Below are positions 1 through 10,603 of a DNA stretch of 64,000 nucleotides, piece by piece; the first letter of the stretch is position 1, and the number at the start of each line of letters is the position of its first letter. A model generated the notes under the pieces. The model worked only from the letters and a program-made list of their open reading frames with translations. It was not told the DNA's origin and searched no databases. Location of the stretch: contig CP136068.1 in NCBI GenBank assembly GCA_032622095.1, forward strand, positions 158,417,465 to 158,481,464, given 5' to 3'. Position numbers and translations under genes: made by a program. Origin of the DNA: Siphonodentalium dalli (taxonomy: Eukaryota; Mollusca; Scaphopoda; Gadilida; Siphonodentaliidae).

Positions 1-2215
1 CTCTATATATCGAACATTCGTGTCAATTATCACACAATTTCTGTATGTGATTTTGTCACATTTTTATTTATCGTTGAATTTTGGAAATTGGTCTCAGAAT
101 TTACAATTTACGTCATCTTTTGACGATGATAGGAGAGCATAATAATGTTATTAGTTACAACTAACATAATATCTTCGTGATTCATGTCTTTATTTCTATA
201 AATACCCGTCGTTACTCATTAGCAAGACATTTTGACGAAACTTCAGAAGTTAAAAATGTAAATCTTCGATGAAAACGGAGAAGGACGTTCTATATAATGT
301 TCACTGGCATTACAAAAAGAGGACTGTCCGCCGCTTGACAACTAAACGGACAAATTATTAAATACACTGGATAGCTGTGATCGGATGTTTGTTAAGATAA
401 TTAAAATTTCACCAATAAGTCTTATGATATACAGATGTTACAACAACTCTGTCTGTGAACGGAAGTGAACGCTGGTTTCCGGTAATCAGCCATACATAAA
501 AGTCACTCACCTCAGACTGACTACGGTACGTATATGTTCGTATTTTCCTCCAATTGTGTAATACTCCCAGCCCGGGTGCCAAATCTGCCTCGATGAGAGG
601 TGTGTTCCGCTACATGTTCGGACTAATTATGTTTCAGTGTCGTGTCTACTTCTCTCGTAAATCAAGGTTAAACCTCATATTTTCGTGCTAAAAACACGTC
701 ATGTTTGCGATCAAAAGCACATTTTTCAAACTATACGATGTCGCTTAACGTTTGGCCCCTGTTTCCCGTGTTTTCTCGATACACGAGCCCGATTTCAAAG
801 CGTGGTGCTCCAACAGAATTGAACTCCCGGTCAAATCTAACAAACTAGCATTGAACGCTCGGTATTTTTTTATTATTTGTATTGAACGCCTGGAAAACGC
901 TCGACTACACCCTGTAAAATGCCTTTTACGGCAGGTTAGCATCATATTGCATGTTTCTAATTTGATTTTCACATGCCACAAATGTACATTTTTACATTTC
1001 CACAGCCAATATTGCTACTTGTGCTAACAAATGTTTATTAAAATGGTCAAATGTCACAGTCAAGATATGAGATGCATCAGATCATCCTACAAATAGTCCT
1101 TGAATGTCCAATGTTTGAGATTTTCCCTTGTTTATTATCTTAACTAGCACTTTAACTATCATGAGTAACCATGTAAACCCCACACTCTTTTGTCAATGGT
1201 AGTCTATTATATTTTGAAACTATAGATTAACTATAGTTACCAATGTGCTAGAATTTATCCAAAATACGACAAATTGTATCTTGTTTTAGTGGAAATAAGT
1301 CACATGATAGCATGTTCTAGAAAATAACACAATATAACACAGTATAAACTGCATACATTATACATATGATAACAAGCCTTGAACGCCCGGTCTTTTTTAT
1401 TATTTGTATTGAACGGCTGGTGAACTTTCGACTACACCCTGTAACATGCCATATACACTTAATTATTTATGTATATTGGAGTGAAAACTGTAGTGACACC
1501 GATCGCTTGTATTAAAATAGATTATAGACCACCAATAACAAACACATGTGGGCATAATTTAACTTATATTACGCTCGTAATCTACAATCTTTGTTTCCAC
1601 AAATAATTTTTTTATTTTTACCTCCAGCTGGTGCCAACAATGTGCTAAAATAGGGTTTTATATGGAGTGGCATGGTGAACACACAAATAGATATAATGAA
1701 CATGGATGTGCTTGTACCCCCACCCCAATTTATCAAATGCTACTAATAGTTGGAAATTTTAACCCTCCAATTTAACAGCACGCAGTTGGAAAATTCAGAC
1801 TTTAAACAAGTAGAATCTTGATCTTTCCGACTGGATTTTTAGTCTAAATTTGCATTTTTTATTTAGCCAAGAAATATTACAACTTAGTGGTGACAATCAA
1901 ATTCTAAACGGTAGACGGGTGTTGTGTTGAGTATAGTCGAGCAATTGGATCCCAAAGAGTACAAATTCATACACCAAAATAGGATATTCCCTATATTTCA
2001 CGGGGAGGGTCATGCCAGGGGCACCGGATGCGGTGGGAACATGTGACCTCGGTCCGGGGAGGGCGAGAGGTGCCACGGATTGTCGTTTTGTCACCATATT
2101 GCATGCGATCTATGCAAAATTGAAGGAATTTGCAGGGAGCTGTTAAGTTTTATACTTATATATTAAACTGGCGTGTGTGTATTCCATTGGTTATAGTCCA
2201 TAACAATCATATAAA
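1..2215. other. No gene recognised; contains a pair of 70-bp direct repeats
   Basis: I see no convincing coding exon here; open frames are short and compositionally random. Positions 853-923 and 1381-1450 are diverged direct copies of one 70-bp sequence, each holding two GAACGCC/GAACGC half-units around TTTTTATTATTTGTATT and ending in GACTACACCCTGTAA. They look like remnants of a dispersed repeat about 530 bp apart. Confidence 0.6.
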
Positions 2216-2557
2216 GTGCCCTTTTATGTAGACCTTCCCCTTGCTTTCCGATGCTTCTGGTGGACCCCATTTCGACGTGTCTCTGAATCTATATATGCAC
2301 CCCATTTCTATATTTTAGATGGACGAATCCTTAGATATTCTTGGGTCGGATGCCCCCAAACACCGAAGTTCTGGTGTCGGGAGCTCGACTGTGCATTCAC
2401 CACCAAACACAAAACGAACTTGAGCAGACATTTAAAGATACACGAACGTGCCAGTGTGGATCAACGTGAAGATGGTGTGGTAACACCAGTTACACGTCAC
2501 CTGCCCAGCCATGTATATGTGTGGCGATCTGGTCACAAACATCACTCGGTTGAGTAG
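2216..2557 (+). CDS. Candidate exon with one C2H2 zinc finger
   Basis: The open frame (113 codons from a GTG, no convincing start) contains one canonical C2H2 finger at 2375-2443: C-x4-C-x12-H-x3-H, beginning CRELDC and ending RHLKIHER, with a hydrophobic Leu at the usual place before the first His. Such a finger normally binds nucleic acid, but one isolated finger does not fix a function. A TATTTTAG|ATG junction at 2318/2319 would put a different frame into use, giving a 34-codon Ser-rich peptide that overlaps the finger. No partner exon was found either side. It may be one exon of a gene, a transposon-derived finger, or chance. Confidence 0.3.
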   Translation: MPFYVDLPLAFRCFWWTPFRRVSESIYAPHFYILDGRILRYSWVGCPQTPKFWCRELDCAFTTKHKTNLSRHLKIHERASVDQREDGVVTPVTRHLPSHVYVWRSGHKHHSVE

Positions 2558-2967
2558 GGATTCTGCACTTCCTTGAACAGATGTGTTATCGTTTTGTAAT
2601 CGGTTGGTAATCCTCACGGAATTCGTATTTCGATCTGGCACAATCTCCATGTCTTTTCTTTCAATCGTTTCGGATGTTACACCATACTGCCGAAATACCG
2701 ATTTGTGGAGTTCGGATTTTTATGGCTAATTTGTATTGCCAATTCTTCTCCTGCGTGGCTTCTTAAAGATTGTTTGACAAATTTTGTTGCCAATTTGATG
2801 GCACGTCGTGCACTCATATGTCTGCATATCAGCCGGATCCATATCTGGAATATATAGAGTAAATAATGAGTAAAGGATTGCTGTGTTCAGGGTTTGTATA
2901 CATCTATATGTAGCCATAAGAAGTGATATTCTGGCGGGTAAACAGAAATGGGACAACGGTGACATTA

Positions 2968-3680
2968 TAAATAAGAAGTATTCAATTATCAATAGAATGA
3001 CATATCGCACGACTTAATACCTCATAAACTCCCCGAGTTAAAATTTACCAGGTCAGATATTCAATTTTGGCGGCCGTCTTGGATTCATTGGCCTCGAAAC
3101 ATGTGAACATTGATTACCTACATAAATCCGTATGCTCGTGGAATGTTATAGATAACTGACCTGGTCTATGTTTTCGTGGAAAATCATGGAAACACTGATA
3201 TTGTTTATAGTTTAATACGTTATGAATGCGTAAGTAACTGTTCTCTTTTCAGATGTATCTTCAAAATAAATAAAAAATCATATCACCGGTGTCACTTTAA
3301 GAAAAATATCGATTCAGCTGCCCGTGTAACGCTATCGATGCAGACACGTATTATATACAGTTCGAATGAAACTGAGTTTGAAAAGATACATATAGTTTTA
3401 GTATTGATTTTTGAGAGAAATATTTCCCCTCCCCAATAAGGATTTTATTTCCCCCTCCCCAATAAGGATTTTATTTCCCCCTCCCCAATAAGGATTTTAT
3501 TTCCCCCTCCCCAATAAGGATTTTATTTCCCCCTCCCCAATAAGGATTTTATCGCCAATAATCACAGTACTGTTGTTTGTTGAAAATCGCTATAAAATGA
3601 AAAGTGGCAAACAAGCAGAAAAATGGTGAAATACACCCGTCTATCCGCACAGGGGGAGGGTGGCCATATGGTAACTCACG
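2968..3680 (+). repeat. Partial copy of the outer arm of the 57.6-63.0 kb foldback element
   Basis: This stretch is a direct, diverged copy of about 62,155-62,815. Shared landmarks in the same order are ATCAATAGAATGACATATCG, TTTTGGCGGCCGTCTTGGAT, the block starting CCTCGAAACATGTG, TTTCAGATGTATCTTCAAAA, the C-rich CCCCAATAAGGATTTTAT, and an oligo-G run before TGGCCATATGGTA. It lacks the inner half of the arm, the loop and the opposite arm, so it is a truncated relic or solo fragment. Short open frames inside it are not supported as genes. Confidence 0.8.
3423..3552 (+). repeat. 26-bp tandem array, about 5 copies
   Basis: The unit CCCCAATAAGGATTTTATTT plus a C-run repeats at 3435, 3461, 3487, 3513 and 3539, an exact 26-bp period. 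The homologous foldback arm near 62,625-62,655 has a single copy, so the expansion is private to this fragment. Confidence 0.9.
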
Positions 3681-4575
3681 GTCTAATATAGTTTCAGATT
3701 GGAGGTGACTTCAGATGGCAATCCGATTTCGCGAAATGAGTCTGTTACTATAAATAGAAAAAGAATAATAGGCCAGTATGAATGCTACTATGGTACTATC
3801 GTAAAATACTATAGCAATGTGCAGCCAATAAGAACGCGAGAAAGTCACGTGATATATAATATTATATTTGTTATTAAATGGTTAATTCCAAATCGTCGAA
3901 TGGAACTATATATACTGCGCTGTGGATTATTTTAGCAGTGATTAGGTGAACACACCACATCTGTTGCGGTGTTAGAATAACATAACCATTAATATGCACG
4001 ACATATCGGCACGAAATGACAGGACGAAACAGATAATATTATATGTTATTAAATGGTTATTTCCAAATTGGCCAATACGACAAACAAAGATCTGGATCAT
4101 AAGTCGGTCAATGTGGAAACAATAAATTAATTTATAAAGTATTTTAAGTATTTATTATGTATTTTATTAATTGGCAATGGTAAATTATGTTGTTCCACCG
4201 TAAAAAAAAAAATTAACATATAAATATATCTTTGCGTGTTTTATTAAATTAACAATTATTCAAAATTTCCAGTTCTTGTGTTTTTTGTGAAGAACTTGAA
4301 GCGATGTCACAGTAAGCCTAATGTCTCTTTCTTCTGGAAATGATCATTCTTCCATGTATAGTTGTCGCGTTTCTGGGTGTTGTCGAAAAATGGTTCGAAA
4401 AACTGGTAAACTGGAAAATTATTTTGGTCGAGGAGTCCCAAAAATTACCAAAGGTAACATACACTGCCTGAAACAAATCCGACATCACCTGGATCAACAA
4501 GGACATTCTAAAATGTAGAAAATCACTTATGGGTGACTGTCTAAATGAAAATAATTATGAAATTTCTTGAATCAA
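3681..4575. other. No gene recognised, AT-rich
   Basis: Open frames at 3699-3935 and 4318-4518 lack recognisable motifs or splice context. Two short diverged direct repeats containing TTAAATGGTTA-TTCCAAAT lie near 3,876 and 4,050. Confidence 0.5.
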
Positions 4576-5023
4576 TTAAATGTTCTCAATCTGATCAGAC
4601 TCTCCTGAATTACTATTTATTTGGCTTCGGGGGTAAACATTATTTGCTCCGAGTCGAGGAACCCTCCCATCAAAGCTCAAAGTGATCAGATATCGATTTG
4701 TGTTATTTCTAGAAGTGTGCAAAAATATGTGGCCCTGAAACACGTGGTCAAACGGACGGTCTGGCGAATGAAGAAGGATAATTCAAAAATCAAGTGGTAA
4801 TAATAACTTTATTTTAGGGTTATCTATCTTCATCTGCAAGACCGTCCGTGTTTCTGGGCCACATATTATTGCACATTCCGAGAAATAGCAAACATAAAAA
4901 AATCGATATCTGATCACTCTGAGCTTTGATGGGTGGGTTCCTCGACTCGAATAAAATATTGTTTACACCCGAAGCCTAAGAATTATTAATTTAGGAGCGT
5001 CTGATCCGACTAAGTACCTTTAA
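4576..5023. mobile_element. Palindromic MITE flanked by TTAA, copy 1
   Basis: Two arms of roughly 220 bp are reverse complements around a centre near 4,796. Landmarks: CTTCGGG(G)GTAAAC, GACTCG/CGAGTC, CATCAAAGCTCA, AAACGGACGGTCT, then the mirror set. The ends are TTAA followed by AAxGxTxCTxA and a conserved GATCAGAC. TTAA lies at both edges here and in the second copy (56,391-56,753), as expected of piggyBac-type insertion. That assignment rests only on TTAA and is an inference. No transposase is encoded. Confidence 0.75.
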
Positions 5024-5164
5024 TAACGGGCTGATGGTTGTCAAATAGTTATGTAACATTATTCGCTTGTACCAAATTTCAAAAAAGACATCCATACAGG
5101 TTTAGAGAAAATCTGTTTTGAAATATCAGGAAATTTTGACAAAACGTGCACCTGGCCCATGGCT

Positions 5165-8100
5165 AAGTGGTCCTGCTAATTTGCTATGTAAGTGGCTCCT
5201 GCTAATTTGCCTAAATGCAAGCGGGTCCAGCTATTTTGCTATAATGTTTGTGGGTCCTGCCAATTTGTTATTATGTTGGTGTGTCCTGCTAATTTGCTAT
5301 GTTAGTGGGTCCTGATAATTTGCCAATATAGGGGGTCCTGCTAATTTGCTATAATGTTGGTGTGTCCTGCTACTTTGCTATAATGTTAGTGGATCCTGCT
5401 AACTTGCTATTATGTTAGTAAGTCCTACTAATTTGATATAATGTTAGTGGGTCCTGCTAATTTGTTATTATGTTCGTGTGCCCTGCTAACTTGTTATTAT
5501 GTTAGTGGGTACTGCTAATTTGTTATTATGTTGGTTGGTCCTGGTAATTTGTTATACTGTTAGTGGATCCTGCTAACTTGCTATTATGTTAGTAAGTCCT
5601 ACTAATTTGATATAATGTTAGTGGGTCCTGCTAATTTGTTATTATGTTCGTGTGTCCTGCTAATTTGTTATGATGTTGGTGTGTCCTGGTAATTTGTTAT
5701 AATATTAATGGGTGCTGCTAATTTGTTATGATGTTGGTGTGTCCTGGTAATTTGTTATAATATTAATGGGTGCTGCTAATTTGTTATTATGTTGGTTGGT
5801 GCTGCTAATTTGTTATCACGGTGGTGGGTCCAGCTAATTTTCTATAATGGTAGTGGATCCTGTTAAATTTGTTATAATGTTAGTGGGTCCTGCTAATTTG
5901 TTATAATGGTGGCGGGTCCGGCTAATTTGTTATAATGTTCGTTGGTCCTGCTAATTTGTTATAATGTTAGTGGGTCCTGCTAATTTGTTATGATATTAAT
6001 GGGTGCTGCTTATTTGTTATGATGTTGGTTGGTGCTGCTAATTTGTTATCACGGTGGTGGGTCCTGTTAAATTTGTTATAATGTTAGTGTGTCCTGCTAA
6101 TTTGTTATAATGGTGGCGGGTCCGGCTAATTTGTTATAATGTTCGTTGGTCCTGCTAATTTGCTATAATCTTGGTGTGTCCTGCTAATTTGCTATAATGT
6201 TAGTGCGTCCCGCTAATTTGCTAAAATGTTGGTGTGTCCTGCTAATTGCTATAATGGTAGTGGGTCCTGCTAATTTTCTATAATGTCAGTGGGTCCTAAT
6301 AATTTGATATAACTCTAGTGGGTCATGCTAATTTGTATTATGTTGGTTGGTCCTGCTAATTTGCAATAATGTTAGTGGTTCCTGCTTAATTTTATTATGT
6401 TGGTTGGTCCTGCTAATTTGTTATAATGTTAGTGGATCCTGCAAGTTTTCTATAATGTTAGTGGGTCCTGCTAATTTGCTATAATGGTAGTGGGTCCTGT
6501 TAATTTGTTACAGTGTTAGTGGATGCTGCTAATTTGTTACAATGTTAGTGGGTCCTGCTAATTTGTTATAATGTTAGTGGATCCTGCTAATTTGTTATAA
6601 TGTTAGTGGGTCCTGCTAATTTGTTACAATGTTAGTGGGTCCTGCTAATTTGTTATAATGTTAGTGGGTCCTGCTAATTTGTTACAATGTTAGTGGGTCC
6701 TGCTAATTTGTTATAATGTTAGTGGATCCTGCAAGTTTTCTATAATGTTAGTGGGTCCTGCTAATTTGCTATAATGGTAGTGGGTCCTGTTAATTTGTTA
6801 CAGTGTTAGTGGATGCTGCTAATTTGACACAATGTTAGTGGATCCTGCTAATTTGTTACAATGTTAGTGGATCCTGCTAATTTGTTACAATGTTAGTGGA
6901 TCCTGCTAATTTGTTACAATGTTAGTGGGTCCTGCTAATTTGTTATTATGTTGGTGTGTCCTGCTAATTTGTTATTATGTTGGTGTGTCCTGCTAATTTA
7001 TTATTATGTTGGTGTGTCCTGCTAATTTGTTATTATGTTGGTGTGTCCTGCTAATTTGTTATTATATTGGTGTGTCCTGCTAATTTGTTATTATTTTGGT
7101 GTGTCCTGCTAATTTGTTATTATATTGGTGTGTCCTGCTAATTTGTTATTATGTTGGTGTGTCCTGCTAATTTGTTATTATATTGGTGTGTCCTGCTAAT
7201 TTGTTATTAAGTTAGTGGGTCCTGCTAATTTGCCAATATAGGGGGTCCTGCTAATTTGTTACAATGTTAGTGGGTCCTGCTAATTTGTTACAATGTTAGT
7301 GGGTCCTGCTAATTTGCTATAATGATAGTGGTCCTGCTAATTTGTTACAATGTTAGTGGGTCCTGCTAATTTGTTATTATATTGGTGTGTCCTGCTAATT
7401 TGTTATTATTTTGGTGTGTCCTGCTAATTTGTTATTATATTGGTGTGTCCTGCTAATTTGTTATTATGTTGGTGTGTCCTGCTAATTTGTTATTATATTG
7501 GTGTGTCCTGCTAATTTGTTATTAAGTTAGTGGGTCCTGCTAATTTGCCAATATAGGGGGTCCTGCTAATTTGTTACAATGTTAGTGGGTCCTGCTAATT
7601 TGTTACAATGTTAGTGGGTCCTGCTAATTTGCTATAATGATAGTGGTCCTGCTAATTTGTTACAATGTTAGTGGGTCCTGCTAATTTGTTACAATGTTAG
7701 TGGGTCCTGCTAATTTGTTATTATGTTGGTGTGTCCTGCTAATTTGTTATTATGTTGGTGTGTCCTGCTAATTTGTTATTATATTGGTGTGTCCTGCTAA
7801 TTTGTTATTAAGTTAGTGGGTCCTGCTAATTTGCCAATATAGGGGGTCCTGCTAATTTGTTACAATGTTAGTGGGTCCTGCTAATTTGTTACAATGTTAG
7901 TGGGTCCTGCTAATTTGCTATAATGATAGTGGTCCTGCTAATTTGTTACAATGTTAGTGGGTCCTGCTAATTTGTTACAATGTTAGTGGGTCCTGCTAAT
8001 TTGTTATTATGTTGGTGTGTCCTGCTAATTTGTTATTATGTTGGTGTGTCCTGCTAATTTGTTATTATGTTGGTGTGTCCTGCTAATTTGTTATTATGTT

Positions 8101-9735
8101 GGTGTGTCCTGCTAATTTGTTATTATATTGGTGTGTCCTGCTAATTTGTTATTATTTTGGTGTGTCCTGCTAATTTGTTATTATATTGGTGTGTCCTGCT
8201 AATTTGTTATTATGTTGGTGTGTCCTGCTAATTTGTTATTATATTGGTGTGTCCTGCTAATTTGTTATTAAGTTAGTGGGTCCTGCTAATTTGCCAATAT
8301 AGGGGGTCCTGCTAATTTGTTACAATGTTAGTGGGTCCTGCTAATTTGTTACAATGTTAGTGGGTCCTGCTAATTTGCTATAATGATAGTGGTCCTGCTA
8401 ATTTGTTACAATGTTAGTGGGTCCTGCTAATTTGTTATTATATTGGTGTGTCCTGCTAATTTGTTATTATTTTGGTGTGTCCTGCTAATTTGTTATTATA
8501 TTGGTGTGTCCTGCTAATTTGTTATTATGTTGGTGTGTCCTGCTAATTTGTTATTATATTGGTGTGTCCTGCTAATTTGTTATTAAGTTAGTGGGTCCTG
8601 CTAATTTGCCAATATAGGGGGTCCTGCTAATTTGTTACAATGTTAGTGGGTCCTGCTAATTTGTTACAATGTTAGTGGGTCCTGCTAATTTGCTATAATG
8701 ATAGTGGTCCTGCTAATTTGTTACAATGTTAGTGGGTCCTGCTAATTTGTTACAATGTTAGTGGGTCCTGCTAATTTGTTATTATGTTGGTGTGTCCTGC
8801 TAATTTGTTATTATGTTGGTGTGTCCTGCTAATTTGTTATTATATTGGTGTGTCCTGCTAATTTGTTATTAAGTTAGTGGGTCCTGCTAATTTGCCAATA
8901 TAGGGGGTCCTGCTAATTTGTTACAATGTTAGTGGGTCCTGCTAATTTGTTACAATGTTAGTGGGTCCTGCTAATTTGCTATAATGATAGTGGTCCTGCT
9001 AATTTGTTACAATGTTAGTGGGTCCTGCTAATTTGTTACAATGTTAGTGGGTCCTGCTAATTTGTTATTATGTTGGTGTGTCCTGCTAATTTGTTATTAT
9101 GTTGGTGTGTCCTGCTAATTTGTTATTATGTTGGTGTGTCCTGCTAATTTGTTATTATGTTGGTGTGTCCTGCTAATTTGTTATTATATTGGTGTGTCCT
9201 GCTAATTTGTTATTATTTTGGTGTGTCCTGCTAATTTGTTATTATATTGGTGTGTCCTGCTAATTTGTTATTATGTTGGTGTGTCCTGCTAATTTGTTAT
9301 TATATTGGTGTGTCCTGCTAATTTGTTATTAAGTTAGTGGGTCCTGCTAATTTGCCAATATAGGGGGTCCTGCTAATTTGTTACAATGTTAGTGGGTCCT
9401 GCTAATTTGTTACAATGTTAGTGGATCCTACTAATTTGCTATAATGATAGTGGTCCTGCTAATTTGTTACAATGTTAGTGGGTCCTGCTAATTTGTTACA
9501 ATGTTAGTGGGTCCTGCTAATTTGTTACAATGTTAGTGGGTCCTGCTAATTTGTTACAATGTTAGTGGGTCCTGCTAATTTACTATAATGATAGTGGTCC
9601 TGATAATTTGTTACAATGTTAGTGGGTCCTGCTAATTTGTTACAATGTTAGTGGGTCCTGCTAATTTGTTACAATGTTAGTGGGTCCTGCTAATTTGTTA
9701 TAATGTTAGTGGGTCCTGCTAATTTGCTAATATGA
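5165..9735 (+). repeat. 29-bp minisatellite array, block 1
   Basis: About 155 head-to-tail copies of a 29-bp unit, TCCTGCTAATTTGTTATAAT followed by GTTAGTGGG. Subvariants are GTTATTATGTTGGTGTG, GTTACAATGTTAGTGGG, and two shortened units of 28 bp (GCTATAATGATAGTGG) and 26 bp (GCCAATATAGGGGG). Copies at 5,165-6,900 are well diverged; those from about 6,900 to 9,500 are nearly identical and form a higher-order repeat. There is no coding potential. The right edge meets a dispersed repeat at 9,742. Confidence 0.97.
6920..9500 (+). repeat. 1,061-bp higher-order repeat inside the 29-bp array
   Basis: The marker subunit TGCCAATATAGGGGG occurs at 7231, 7546, 7832, 8292, 8607, 8893 and 9353. Spacings are 315, 286, 460, then again 315, 286, 460, so the period is exactly 1,061 bp. 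Each spacing equals one 26-bp unit, one 28-bp unit and 9, 8 or 14 standard 29-bp units, so one higher-order unit holds 37 monomers. About 2.4 copies are present and look almost identical, which implies recent amplification. Confidence 0.95.
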
Positions 9736-9741
9736 CCATAC

Positions 9742-10603
9742 GCGAGCGTAATTAACGAACCAATGTTAAAACAATCATATTGGGGTTTCTGCATGTAGCG
9801 TTTAAATAAATTCTTGTCAAAATCACTTTATAGATTCCCACCAAATAAGATTCACTAGCATAAGGCTCGTGTTTGGTGGATGGAACTGAAACTAACCATT
9901 ATATAACTTGGCGTGCTGGGGAGCTTTCCGCTTCAGATACTCAGGATGTTCATTTCATTCATAACATGTCATCATGTCGATGTCAACGATAGTCGACAAC
10001 GTCATCGTGTAACTTTTACCATTGACAGAATTCGCGTGGAACTGAATGTATCTTCTGCTTTATTCATAAGTTTGTGTTTTCATTCTATTCCATAAAATAA
10101 GATATATATGGATTATCAGATGCATGTAAGTATGCAGACTTATGATAACAATCAAATCCATCTTAGATATTATCTTATTTCCTTTCGCACGGTATAGTCT
10201 CTACATCACCATGCAGTATTGATCAACTGTTGTGCATCAGTTGGAAAATAAAGCTTTGAGATACACGTAGATCGTGTTGAGTTGTTGTGATTTTAGTTTA
10301 TTTAAAAATATATTAAAACTTCCTAGGGCCCGATGATTTGATCCAGTAGAGTGCCGGAGTAGACCCGTTAGAAATTCATTATGGACATACGTTCCCTTAT
10401 AAATAAAAACAAATAATATGATTTTAGGACGTTTATGTAAATAGGAGAATGTTGCACGTCGACTGATTTGGGTTGGCCTCTTGACAGCCTATTACGACAT
10501 TAATGCTTTAAGCCCACCGATTTACTGTGCGATATTCGTGCTCGCGAAATTCAAAACAACAGCGTCGTATTAGATAATAATTGGTGACGTCACAAAATGG
10601 TAG
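9742..10603 (+). repeat. Dispersed repeat family R1, copy 1
   Basis: Begins GCGTAATTAACGAACC and ends at GTGACGTCACAAAAT, directly against the second 29-bp array. It shares ordered blocks with 25,957-27,064 (+), 39,145-39,945 (-) and 47,700-48,075 (+): a frame encoding ELNVSSALFIS, ATTACGACATTAATGCTTTA, GTGCGA, and GTCGTATTAGATAATAATTG near the end. The TTAACGAACC left end resembles the reverse complement of copy 2's right end, suggesting short terminal inverted repeats and a non-autonomous DNA element. The 60-codon frame at 9913-10095 lies within the repeat and is not supported as a gene. Confidence 0.8.
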
